Of a stretch of DNA of 64,000 bases, positions 9,389-17,609 are shown one piece after another. The stretch comes from Naasia lichenicola. GTDB lineage: Bacteria > Actinomycetota > Actinomycetes > Actinomycetales > Microbacteriaceae. The DNA lies in assembly GCF_004801885.1 (NCBI RefSeq), contig NZ_SSSM01000003.1, positions 619,443 through 683,442 of the forward strand, written 5' to 3'. The position numbers were made by a program, and so were the translations under genes. Numbering within the stretch: the stretch's first letter is position 1; the number at the start of each line of letters is the position of its first letter. The notes beneath the pieces were generated by a model that saw only the letters and a program-made list of their open reading frames with translations, did no database searches and was not told the origin of the DNA.

Positions 9389-9554
9389 GCATTCCTCCGA
9401 TCAGACGGCCTGCCGGCTCTCGATACGGGCGTCGTCCGAGCTCTCGCAGCTGGCCTGCACGGCTCATCATCGCGATGGTGATTCCGAGTGGGAGCGATCC
9501 GATCGCCCAGATGGCCCCTGCCACCGTCAATGTCATCGTCATTGTCATATTCAT
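9378..9554 (-). CDS. 58-residue single-helix membrane protein
   Basis: Begins MNMTMTMTLTVAGAIWAIGS; the repeated Met-Thr codons make the true start ambiguous (9554, 9548 or 9542). One transmembrane helix (about 8-30) is followed by an Arg-rich tail (LRELGRRPYREPAGR) that would lie in the cytoplasm. The core WAIGSLPLGITIAMM matches the 41-residue protein at 4473-4598. Its stop codon lies within a perfect palindrome. Function unknown. Confidence 0.5.
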   Translation of the reverse strand: MNMTMTMTLTVAGAIWAIGSLPLGITIAMMSRAGQLRELGRRPYREPAGRLIGGMLLN

Positions 9555-9666
9555 CTGGTCCAGGTGTAGCCGCGGAAGGTGAACACGAGGACAACACTGG
9601 GTCACGCGCGAACGACAGATCCATGCACCGCTGGCATCTTCAGCCGTATCGGGATCAGCGGAACGC

Positions 9667-10164
9667 TCAGAGCACGCGGCGGCCAGCCCGCACATCTATA
9701 TAGAGGAGAAGGTCGCGTCGATGCACGGCTCGGCGCACAGCGACTGCCAGGAGCGCTCCGAGGAGAGCGCCGAGGCTGTTCGCGATGATGTCGCCGATGC
9801 TGGCGACGCGGCCGGGCAGCAGCAGAAGCTGGCTGAATTCGATGAAGCTCGAGGTCCACGCCCCGCAGATGATCGCCGCCCACCAGAGGTGTCGCGGTAG
9901 CAGCAGAGCGATGAGCAGCCCGAGGGGCAGGAACATCAGGACGTTGGCCGTGAACTCGAAGACGGGATAGCCGATGAAGGCCGGCAGCCCTCGCTCCTGC
10001 AGCTCCTGGATGATCCGACGAAGCTGAATCGCGATCGGCCGGTCTGGCGCCGTGGGGGTGAGTGTCATCGCGATGACGATGACCACATATGCCGCCAAGA
10101 GGATGGAGACCAGTCGGAGACGGAAGCGTGTTGCCAGGGCCGCGCCTTCCGGTCGACGGAGCAT
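9667..10164 (-). CDS. VanZ-like membrane protein
   Basis: A 165-residue integral membrane protein of the VanZ-like family. It has four hydrophobic helices (about 15-35, 65-85, 90-110 and 118-145) and the typical PVFEFTANVLMFLPLG and SSFIEFSQLLLLPGR motifs with GDIIANSLGALLG. VanZ was named for low-level teicoplanin resistance; most homologues have unknown envelope roles and often sit near polysaccharide loci, as here. The ATG at 10164 is preferred because a GGAG ribosome site precedes it and upstream residues do not look coding. Confidence 0.85.
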   Translation of the reverse strand: MLRRPEGAALATRFRLRLVSILLAAYVVIVIAMTLTPTAPDRPIAIQLRRIIQELQERGLPAFIGYPVFEFTANVLMFLPLGLLIALLLPRHLWWAAIICGAWTSSFIEFSQLLLLPGRVASIGDIIANSLGALLGALLAVAVRRAVHRRDLLLYIDVRAGRRVL

Positions 10165-10504
10165 CGAGTCTCCAAGGCTACCCGACACGGCTCCGGCTCC
10201 TTCCGGACGACCGAGGAGCGCCGAGCCCCCGCGGCGAAGCACCGCGTAGCCGCACGCCCTCCCCGCCCCACGGCTGGAGCCTCCGCCGCACCAAAAGTTT
10301 CCTATGGATTTTCGGAGTGAAGTGGTATCAGGCGGGACACATCGAGAAATCCCCGATGAGCGGTTGCTTTCGACAACGAGCATCTTAAAGGTCGAAGCAA
10401 ATATGACACCTTCAAGCCCAGCCTGAGGGTGAGAGCCGGCCCGAAATAGCTCACATATGGTGATCGCCGACCCCTGCTGCTCACCCCCGAAAAGAGAGCT
10501 ACTC
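10165..10504 (+). promoter_or_regulatory. Intergenic leader of beta-helix gene 1 with conserved upstream element
   Basis: This 340-base stretch contains no gene. TTCCTAT at 10299-10305, exactly 16 bases, then GTGGTATCA at 10322-10330 recurs upstream of the beta-helix gene at 63072 with the same spacing and nearly the same distance to the start (174 versus 173 intervening bases). An inverted repeat lies at 10364-10400 (TTGCTTTCGAC and GTCGAAGCAA arms, one bulge). A CCCGAA word followed by AAGAGAG precedes the GTG. The pair looks like a shared promoter or operator followed by a structured leader. Confidence 0.55.
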
Positions 10505-11734
10505 GTGGCCAATCGCCCCATCGCCCTGTCCATGTCTCGACACCCCTACCGTGTCGCGGCCTCCGTCCCCCTGATCCTCCTCACCGCTGTGACGTTCACC
10601 GTCTCTGCGCAACCGGCCATCGCGACCCCGTCGTCCGCCGAGTCCCCTTCGATCGTGCTCGCCTCGTCGAAGCAGCCCCTGTCCATCGATCGTGAGATCA
10701 CCGCCGAGATCGCTGGCCACTTCGCTGACTTGCGGGCCATTGAAAAGGCGGAGCGCGATGCCGCAGATGCGGCACACGCCGCGTACCTTGCGGCCCAGGC
10801 GGCCGCCAAGCTTGCGGCCGAGCAGGCGGCCGCCGCGGCAGCGGCAGCCGAAGTCGCCGCGGCCGAAGCCGCCGCACAGGCCGAGACGGCAGCGACCGCC
10901 TCCGCGGGCTATTCGGGCTCTGGCAGCTCGTCTTCCGGTTCGAGCGGCTCCAGCAACGGCTCTTCGGGCAATGCGGGATCTGGAGGCATCGGCGTCCCCT
11001 CCGGTGTCTCGCTCTCGGTGGTGTCCGGTGACGTCACCGTGACACAGGCGGGCACCGTGCTCGACTCTCTCGATATCCACGGACGAGTCATCGTCAAGGC
11101 TCCGAACGTCACCATCCGCAACTCGATCGTGCGCGGGACGGATTCCGGCGGCAAGTACGGCCTCATCGATGCCATGGGCGGCTACGCCAACCTCCAGGTC
11201 ATCGACACCGAGATCGCGGCGAGCAATCCCAACTGGTCGGTCAACGGCATCATGGGGTCCAACTTCGAGCTGCACGGTGTGAACATCCACAACACCGTCG
11301 ACCAGGTGAGCATCGCTGGAAGCAATGTCGTGATTGCGAACTCGTGGCTGCACGGCGGTCTCTGGTTCGCGGACGACCCCGATCACTCCGACGGTTCGCA
11401 CAGCGACAACATCGAGATGACCGGCGGCAGCAACGTCACGATCACCGGCAACACCCTCGACGGCGGCAGCAACGCTGCCATACAGATCACCCAGGACCGT
11501 TCCACCGTGTCCAACCTGACGATCTCGGACAATCAGATCGGTGGTGGCGACTGCTCTATCAACATCAGCGAGAAGGGCAAGGGCGCCATCCAGGGCCTGT
11601 CGATCCTCGGCAACCTGTTCGGGCTCAACACCTCGATCGGTCACTGCGCGATCGTGGGTCCGAGCAGCACTCCGATCAATGCCTCGGGCAACGCATTCGT
11701 CGACGGCCTGGTGGCTGCCGTCAAGGAAGGCTGA
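10505..11734 (+). CDS. Secreted right-handed beta-helix protein 1, Ala-rich stalk
   Basis: A 409-residue exported protein. The GTG at 10505 follows AAGAGAG and gives a signal peptide cleaved after AQPAIA (residue 40). Residues 65-130 are an Ala/Glu-rich helix (AYLAAQAAAKLAAEQ), then a Gly/Ser linker, then about 245 residues of parallel beta-helix with the pectate-lyase-like pattern NVTIRNSIVRGTDSGGKYG. A short acidic motif, DDPDHSDGSHSDNIE, is kept in all three long paralogues here (10505, 61067, 63072) and probably marks the active or metal site. It may bind or cleave the EPS; no activity can be assigned. The stalk suggests projection from the wall. Confidence 0.85.
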   Translation: MANRPIALSMSRHPYRVAASVPLILLTAVTFTVSAQPAIATPSSAESPSIVLASSKQPLSIDREITAEIAGHFADLRAIEKAERDAADAAHAAYLAAQAAAKLAAEQAAAAAAAAEVAAAEAAAQAETAATASAGYSGSGSSSSGSSGSSNGSSGNAGSGGIGVPSGVSLSVVSGDVTVTQAGTVLDSLDIHGRVIVKAPNVTIRNSIVRGTDSGGKYGLIDAMGGYANLQVIDTEIAASNPNWSVNGIMGSNFELHGVNIHNTVDQVSIAGSNVVIANSWLHGGLWFADDPDHSDGSHSDNIEMTGGSNVTITGNTLDGGSNAAIQITQDRSTVSNLTISDNQIGGGDCSINISEKGKGAIQGLSILGNLFGLNTSIGHCAIVGPSSTPINASGNAFVDGLVAAVKEG

Positions 11735-11808
11735 GCGCCCCCCTCGGCCGAACTGTCCGCTCCGCGGCTTCTCGAGGCGCTCGGCCTCGACAACGGATGA
11801 ACTCGTGC

Positions 11809-12048
11809 TCAGGCCGCGACGTCGTCGCGCATCGGCTCCTCAGCCGGCAGCGCGATGGCGGCCGCGGCCTGTTCGCGTCCGCGCCGCATGCGGCCCTGCA
11901 GGAGTCCGAAGACGGCGGCTGCGAAGAGCAGACATCCGAGCGGGACGAAGACCAGGACGCCGGTCGGGCCGAGGGTCGCGGCACCGCCGACTCCGATGAT
12001 GAAGCTGATCAAGCCGAAGCCCGAGAGGGCAGGAACGTACTGAGACAC
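11809..12048 (-). CDS. 79-residue two-helix membrane protein
   Basis: Begins with GTG at 12048 after a good GAGGA ribosome site. Two hydrophobic segments (about 8-28 and 30-52) are followed by a basic loop (GRMRRGREQ) and an Ala-rich acidic tail ending RDDVAA. No family recognised. It belongs to the cluster of very small membrane proteins at 9.4-17.2 kb. Confidence 0.6.
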   Translation of the reverse strand: MSQYVPALSGFGLISFIIGVGGAATLGPTGVLVFVPLGCLLFAAAVFGLLQGRMRRGREQAAAAIALPAEEPMRDDVAA

Positions 12049-12256
12049 GGGTGATGTCCTCTTTGGGTGAAGAGTAGGCGGCGTCGGGTTTACACCGCAC
12101 CGCCAGCGTATGCGTCAGGTACGCGCGGGTATGCCCCTCTTTCGGGCAGCCGGTCTCAGACCATGCCATGCCTCGTTGGCAGACGAGGAGCGCCGGCGCC
12201 GCGGGAAGCGCTATGAGGACAACCCTCGGCAAGGCCGCTCCCAGCGACCGAAACAG

Positions 12257-12406
12257 CTACGCCGCGAGGTCGAAGTTCGGCTTCTCCTTGTCGTCACGGC
12301 CGGTGAATCCGTCGACGACCGTAGACACGGCGAGGCTGATGGCCATCCCAGTCACGCAGGTCACACCGAATACGACACCGAAGACGGCAAGAGGGAGACG
12401 AAGCAT
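12257..12406 (-). CDS. 49-residue membrane protein ending NFDLAA
   Basis: Starts MLRLPLAVFGVVFGVTCVTG. One hydrophobic helix (3-30) is followed by a charged tail TGRDDKEKPNFDLAA. It has exactly the same length as the protein at 13695-13844, sharing the CVTxMA motif in the helix and a similar C-terminus, so the two are probably paralogues. A purine-rich AGGGGGA lies immediately before the ATG. Function unknown. Confidence 0.5.
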   Translation of the reverse strand: MLRLPLAVFGVVFGVTCVTGMAISLAVSTVVDGFTGRDDKEKPNFDLAA

Positions 12407-12466
12407 TCCCCCTGTCTATCTGCCGCCTGCACCGCTGCCCCGGAGGCACGCAGGTGGGGGCTCAAA

Positions 12467-13594
<1,128 letters not shown>

Positions 13595-13694
13595 CGCTGC
13601 TCGTCTCGGGTAGTTGAGCGTGGAGCTCACAGAGTACGTCCGAGTTGCCCTGCGCGCTACCCCTTGTGCAAAGCGACGGATCGTCGTCTTTTCG

Positions 13695-13844
13695 TCAGGC
13701 GGCGAGGGCGAAATCCGAGCCGCGCGTGGGCCGCCCGGTACGGGGTGATGTGCTCCGGAGAGGTGCAAGGATCACGACGACTGCCATGCAGGTGACGCAG
13801 AGTGCACCGACGAGGAGCGCGGTTGCGAGCGAGATCTTTGTCAT
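13695..13844 (-). CDS. 49-residue membrane protein with ssrA-like DFALAA tail
   Basis: Begins [20 protein letters not shown]. One transmembrane helix (4-27) precedes a basic tail [15 protein letters not shown]. The last residues look like the end of an actinobacterial tmRNA tag ((D)YALAA), a ClpXP-type degron. It is the same length as the 12257-12406 protein and shares its CVTxMA motif. The frame is too short for default gene finders, but two related copies support it. Confidence 0.5.
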   Translation of the reverse strand: MTKISLATALLVGALCVTCMAVVVILAPLRSTSPRTGRPTRGSDFALAA

Positions 13845-13930
13845 GGCATCTGTCTAACGGACTCGAGACACCCTCCCTGCGGATTCCACGCACTCGTCAC
13901 ACAGCGTGCACCGACTCGTAACCTCACCCC

Positions 13931-14100
13931 ACCACACTCACCCGGTGGCTGAGCCGGGCGCACAGCGCCCGAGTCGAAGCCCACCCGACCACACTCACCC
14001 GGTGGCTGAGCCGGGCGCGAGCGCCCGCGTCCAAGCCCACGCGACCACACTCATCCGGTGGCTGAGCCGGGCGCCCAGCGCCCGCGTCGAAGCCCACCCA
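13931..14100. repeat. Three tandem copies of a 56-57-base REP-like palindromic unit
   Basis: Units start at 13931, 13988 and 14044. Each reads ACCACACTCA, then GGTGGCTGAGCCGGGCGC, a 2-3 base loop, GCGCCCG and GTCGAAGCCCA or close variants. The core is an inverted repeat around GGGCGC/GCGCCC. Single related units lie at 38588-38625, 38639-38677 and, in frame, 49734-49776. This looks like a dispersed REP-type family. There are no spacers, so it is not a CRISPR array. Confidence 0.75.
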
Positions 14101-14106
14101 ACCGGC

Positions 14107-14400
14107 CTACGTAGCCCTCGACCTCCGAGCCCGCCTCCCTGTCACATCAGGCGCAGCGCCCGACTCCCGCTCCCCCGCCTGCGGCGGGACCACCCGCACG
14201 TGCTCCTGCACCCGGTCCACCGCCTGAATCAACGTAGACGCTCCGCCGATGCGCCTCCCGGCTTCGTCGGCGGCCACGTACTCGGTCGGCGTCATCGTGA
14301 TGGTCGCGTAGGGCTCGCCGAAGGCGTCATGCAGCGTCCATCGGCCACGAGGGGCTTCGATGGCGGAAGTGAGGGGATGCCAGGGCGTCTCGGGTGACAT
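14107..14400 (-). CDS. Hypothetical 97-residue protein
   Basis: Soluble protein, no signal peptide. The middle part (WTLHDAFGEPYATITMTPTE) followed by a helix (STLIQAVDRVQEHVRVV) looks like a compact alpha/beta domain, and the last 20 residues are Arg-rich. It abuts the REP-like array. No strong ribosome site precedes the ATG. Family not recognised. Confidence 0.5.
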   Translation of the reverse strand: MSPETPWHPLTSAIEAPRGRWTLHDAFGEPYATITMTPTEYVAADEAGRRIGGASTLIQAVDRVQEHVRVVPPQAGERESGAAPDVTGRRARRSRAT

Positions 14401-14499
14401 CCGGAGTGGGGCGAACCTATGGGAACCGTCAAGGTGGACGATTTTCGGTCGTTCGGACCGAAGCCCGATTCGGATTGGTCTTTTGGGCGATGAAATGGA

Positions 14500-14533
14500 G
14501 AAAGCCCGAGGAACAGTAGTTCCCCGGGCTTTC
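14500..14533 (-). terminator. Strong hairpin, AAAGCCCG...CGGGCTTT
   Basis: Bases 14500-14533 read AAAGCCCGAGGAAC, loop AGTA, GTTCC, CCGGGCTTT: a long stem with flanking A and T runs. It lies about 40 bases after the small gene at 14573-14752 on the minus strand and before the start of the 97-residue gene. It is most likely the terminator for the small-protein transcript. Confidence 0.75.
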
Positions 14534-14572
14534 GCTCAGCTCAGATCGCTCGACGCATAGTCGAGCGGCAAC

Positions 14573-14752
14573 TCAGGCGGCCGAGGCCATCTCGCGGGCC
14601 GGCTTGCGAGTCATGGTGGAGAGACGGGCAGTGCGGGCGCTGGTTTCCTTGACCTCCGCGATACGGATGGCCCGGCCGATGCCGAGTCCAAGAACAAGAC
14701 TGACCGCTACCCAAACGACCGCCACGATTGCGATGACTCCCCAGAAATCCAT
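14573..14752 (-). CDS. 59-residue single-helix membrane protein
   Basis: Starts MDFWGVIAIVAVVWVAVSLV. One long hydrophobic helix (3-28) precedes a basic cytoplasmic tail (RTARLSTMTRKPAREMASAA). The ATG at 14752 is chosen because residues upstream of it are not protein-like. A strong hairpin lies just downstream. A loose resemblance (W, three residues, S, then LG) links it to the proteins at 4473 and 9378. Confidence 0.5.
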   Translation of the reverse strand: MDFWGVIAIVAVVWVAVSLVLGLGIGRAIRIAEVKETSARTARLSTMTRKPAREMASAA

Positions 14753-14869
14753 GTCTTGATCGTGGCAGTTTGTCCCCCGCCGCCCCACCCCCACTGAGAG
14801 CGTCGGCATAAATGAGGACATGCCTCGGGCGGGGATCCATTCCGCCCCGTCAAGAGTGTTTCGAGGCCA

Positions 14870-15013
14870 TCACCTGCTGAGGACCGCGGTGATGATCGCC
14901 CCTGCACAGATGCTGAGCGCGCACGCACAGGCGAGGAGCAGCCAGTTCGGAGCCCCCTTGGTCTGCCGCTGCCACCAAGGCTTCGGGAGGTAGTGAGAGC
15001 GTCGTCGGGCCAT
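14870..15013 (-). CDS. 47-residue membrane protein of the WW-GAPxWLL family
   Basis: Begins MARRRSHYLPKPWWQRQTKG and continues APNWLLLACAC, then one hydrophobic helix and a short end. The order basic N-terminus, PWW, charged residues, GAPxWLL, helix is the same as in the proteins at 16355-16507 and 16607-16792 and at the N-terminus of the SGNH protein at 51210-51983. The shared motif is the main reason for calling this a gene. Confidence 0.6.
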   Translation of the reverse strand: MARRRSHYLPKPWWQRQTKGAPNWLLLACACALSICAGAIITAVLSR

Positions 15014-15127
15014 GTGGGCACTGTATCCACCGACCGTGAACGAGTCCTAGTAGGGCAGAAAGGCCGATGCCTCAGCAAAGGTGCGGGTTCTTTGTTCCGG
15101 TCGAAATTGATCCCGACCTGAGCGAAC

Positions 15128-15265
15128 CTAAAAGAGCGAGAGAATGGCGACCACGCCGCCGACGGCAAGGGCCAGCGCGACCACATAGATGAGGTAGTCG
15201 CGGGCTGTGCGCACTCGTCGTCCTCGAGCCGTGTAGCGGATGGCCTTCGTCGATGATGCGCTCAT
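15128..15265 (-). CDS. 45-residue single-helix membrane protein
   Basis: Starts MSASSTKAIRYTARGRRVRT; a strongly basic N-terminus (positive inside) precedes one helix (LIYVVALALAVGGVVAILSLF) that runs to the C-terminus, like a tail-anchored protein. No ribosome site stands out. Part of the tiny membrane-protein cluster. Function unknown. Confidence 0.45.
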   Translation of the reverse strand: MSASSTKAIRYTARGRRVRTARDYLIYVVALALAVGGVVAILSLF

Positions 15266-15390
15266 GGAATGACGTTATCCGCGGCACCTAGGAAGTCCCA
15301 ACAGGCTCGCCGCTTTGCGCAGGTGGCCCCGCAGTCACCTGCTCGGCCCGGTTGCTCGCCTCGGTCGCGGCTGCGTTTGACGCCGAAAAT

Positions 15391-16194
15391 TCAGTCGGCG
15401 TACTGCGGGATGAGCCGGCGCAGCAGCTCAGCGGTCTCTGGCCAGCCCTCGACCGCATGGCACTTCACTCCCAGCGCCTTGACCGGGTAGTCGTTGCCGT
15501 CGGCGTCCAGACGGTCGCCGACGAACAGCATGTCGTCGAGCGGGATGCCGGTCATCTCCGTCAGCTTCTTCATGCCGTAGGCCTTGTCGATGCCCAGCCG
15601 GGTGATGTCCACCGAGGTGGAGCCGCCGGAACGGACCTCGAGGTCGGGCAGGTCAGCGGCCACCGCCGCTCGGAGGCTGTTCTTCCGCTCCCCCGTCGGG
15701 TCCCATGCCTTCTTGGCCTCGACGGGCGCCGCCTGGCCGAGCGCGGAGAAGGTCACCTGTGATCCGCGGTCCTCCAGGACTGGTCCCCACGTGTCGGTCT
15801 CCCAGAGTCCAAGCTCCTTGGCGCGGGACTCGAGCGAGGTCATGGCGGCGGAGATCTGTTCTGCGGTCAGGTTCTCGGCGTAGACCTCGTTCCACTGGCC
15901 GTTCCAGGTGAGGTACTGGGTGCCACAGGTGGGCATGAGGTGCAGTCGACGCAGCTGCTCGGGTGTCGCGTCCGGGAGCTGAGCGATCACCTGGGTCTGG
16001 AACTGCCCGATCTGCCCTCCCGAGATGATGCAGACCTCAGCGACGCCGAGCAGCTCGAGCAGCAGTCGTCCCATCTCGGGGTCGATAGCCGTCTTGGAAG
16101 GGGCAAGGGTGTCGTCGAGGTCGAACGCCACAAGCGTGGGCGACCAGTCGCCGCTCCACGCGTCGTGGGCGGCGATGGTACGAGAGTCGGTCAT
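15391..16194 (-). CDS. HAD-IIB phosphatase / eukaryote-type phosphomannomutase-like protein
   Basis: A 267-residue cytoplasmic HAD-superfamily protein. Motif I is FDLDDTLAPSK (nucleophile D25, acid D27), motif II is ISGGQ, a lysine follows in the GIDKAYGMKK region, and motif IV is LFVGDRLDADGND. The cap between them fits the HAD-IIB class that includes eukaryotic phosphomannomutase. In an EPS region, mannose-phosphate interconversion or sugar-phosphate hydrolysis is plausible, but the substrate cannot be fixed. The ATG at 16194 has GAGGA at ideal distance; an in-frame ATG at 16212 lacks one. It stands alone as an operon. Confidence 0.82.
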   Translation of the reverse strand: MTDSRTIAAHDAWSGDWSPTLVAFDLDDTLAPSKTAIDPEMGRLLLELLGVAEVCIISGGQIGQFQTQVIAQLPDATPEQLRRLHLMPTCGTQYLTWNGQWNEVYAENLTAEQISAAMTSLESRAKELGLWETDTWGPVLEDRGSQVTFSALGQAAPVEAKKAWDPTGERKNSLRAAVAADLPDLEVRSGGSTSVDITRLGIDKAYGMKKLTEMTGIPLDDMLFVGDRLDADGNDYPVKALGVKCHAVEGWPETAELLRRLIPQYAD

Positions 16195-16354
16195 GGCAGA
16201 ATCCTCGGTCATGGTGGCGGCTCAGGAGAGATGCACCTGAAGAACGATCATCTCGCACTCCATGCGCAGACTCACTCAGACGCCACTTCTGGGCAACGCC
16301 TGCGAGCTCGAGCGCGCATGGCCGTAGAGGGTTGGCGTCCGAAGTCTCGATCGA

Positions 16355-16507
16355 TCAGAGCAGCGGATGCGCCAGCCCAGAGCCGAAGAGGTAGACGACA
16401 GTGGCAGATCCAAGGATCAATGCAAAGAGGGTCGCGAGCAGCCAGCGTGGGGCGCCGCCGGTCTCGTGGATCCACCAGCTGGGTGGGCGGTGGGGATTTC
16501 GGGTCAT
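16355..16507 (-). CDS. 50-residue membrane protein of the WW-GAPxWLL family
   Basis: MTRNPHRPPSWWIHETGGAP, then RWLLATLFALILGS and a short hydrophobic C-terminus. WWIHETGGAPRWLL aligns with the neighbours at 16607 and 14870 and with the start of the SGNH protein at 51983 (RNPWWHDDFGGAPRWFL). One membrane helix (22-44). No catalytic residue is visible, so it is more likely a structural or regulatory membrane peptide than an enzyme. Confidence 0.62.
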   Translation of the reverse strand: MTRNPHRPPSWWIHETGGAPRWLLATLFALILGSATVVYLFGSGLAHPLL

Positions 16508-16606
16508 GGAACCAGGATAGAAAGTCCTGGTCAGCGCCAACATGCCCAGTGAAGGGGCCAGTCGCGAGTCAGCTCACTACGAGGAAGCTCGCGCACCCGG
16601 CTTCGT

Positions 16607-16792
16607 TCATCTCTGGATGGCTACCAAAATCACTACCCCGCTCGCTATGAGCGCGAGTCCACTCATCATCAACAGCCACCGCGGAGCGCCTCCGATCGAG
16701 ACGAGCCACCAGTTCCTCGGCCGCAGCTCCGAGTCAAAATAGCGCGGGTCCGAGTCGCGAGGAGAAACCGGTCCGGCCGGCGCCCCGTCCAT
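16607..16792 (-). CDS. 61-residue membrane protein of the WW-GAPxWLL family
   Basis: An acidic, Pro-rich N-terminus (DGAPAGPVSPRDSDPRYF), then NWWLVSIGGAPRWLLMM and one hydrophobic helix ending VAIQR. AAGGAT lies about nine bases before the ATG. It sits about 100 bases upstream of the second family member on the same strand, so the two may be co-transcribed. Function unknown. Confidence 0.62.
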   Translation of the reverse strand: MDGAPAGPVSPRDSDPRYFDSELRPRNWWLVSIGGAPRWLLMMSGLALIASGVVILVAIQR

Positions 16793-16922
16793 CAGGTCAA
16801 GATCCTTGGTTCATCGGTCGAGCGCTCGCACGGAGCGATGGAGAAGTGAACAGCGACCACCTCGGCCCTCCTCGAAGATGTCGGAGCCCACGCAGTGCCG
16901 CGCGCCTTCGTCCGTGCGAGGA

Positions 16923-17210
16923 CTACGCGTAGGTCGGGGTAGCGACGTCCCGAGGTGCCTCAACGAGCGCAGGGCGGGTCGGCTTGCGGCGGACGACGGT
17001 AGCACCGAACGTCACCATGGCTCCCAGACCGATGAGACCGGTCGCTCCCCACGCCAGGATGGCGGGGCTGACACCAGGGTCGACCGCCGACGTCGACGCA
17101 CCTGCGGAATGCGACTGAACGGCGGATATCGTGACCGCCGTGGCAGCGGCTGGTGCGCCCAGAAGAGCCACGGCGACAAGGGTGATGGCAGGCAGAGAGC
17201 GAAGCGACAA
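16923..17210 (-). CDS. 95-residue exported or membrane protein
   Basis: Starts with TTG. A signal-like helix (1-22, LPAITLVAVALLGAPAAATA) is followed by a Ser/Ala-rich external stretch, a second helix (about 50-74, AILAWGATGLIGLGAMVTFG) and a cytoplasmic tail VVRRKPTRPALVEAPRD. It resembles small sortase-free surface proteins with a C-terminal helix and basic tail. A large dyad lies about 100 bases upstream. Function unknown. Confidence 0.6.
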   Translation of the reverse strand: MSLRSLPAITLVAVALLGAPAAATAVTISAVQSHSAGASTSAVDPGVSPAILAWGATGLIGLGAMVTFGATVVRRKPTRPALVEAPRDVATPTYA

Positions 17211-17305
17211 GGTCGGAGATCCGTTCGTTCTTTTCGGGAGAACTGGTAGGAGGCAAACTCAAGCGGCATCGATCGAGTGGAGCGGGTGGTATCACCGTAA
17301 CCGAT

Positions 17306-17331
17306 CATTGCCCCCTGGACGAGGGGCAATG
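17306..17331. promoter_or_regulatory. Perfect 9-bp stem dyad upstream of EPS entry genes
   Basis: CATTGCCCC, loop CTGGACGA, GGGGCAATG. Weaker pairing continues outward (CACCGTAAC on the left against GTTAC and CGGTG on the right). It lies between the divergent 95-residue gene (start 17210) and the priming transferase (about 17610), where an operator or structured leader would act on either. No T-run follows, which argues against a terminator. Confidence 0.5.
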
Positions 17332-17609
17332 TTACGACGGTGTGATTCTTCGGCGCGTCGCTGCGAATGGGGCGCGTGGGGTGGGGGCAGCGAACGCCCA
17401 TGCGATCGCGCGCCGCCTAGAAAGGCAGTGACCGTCGGTCGCTTCCCGCTATCTCGCACCCGCAAAGCGATGTGGATCGTTGCACTCGGGGTGACCGATA
17501 GATTGACCCAAGAGCATTCGTTCGTATGCGGAGGCCCCTCGTATCGAGCCTCCGACCCGACACGAAGGAGATGGGATCCGCCAGTGACTGCGAGCGCAGG
17601 TTCGGAGGA

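Noticed and set aside
13921..14110. CRISPR array
   Set aside because: Units are contiguous and nearly identical along the full 57 bases; there are no unique spacers and no cas genes.
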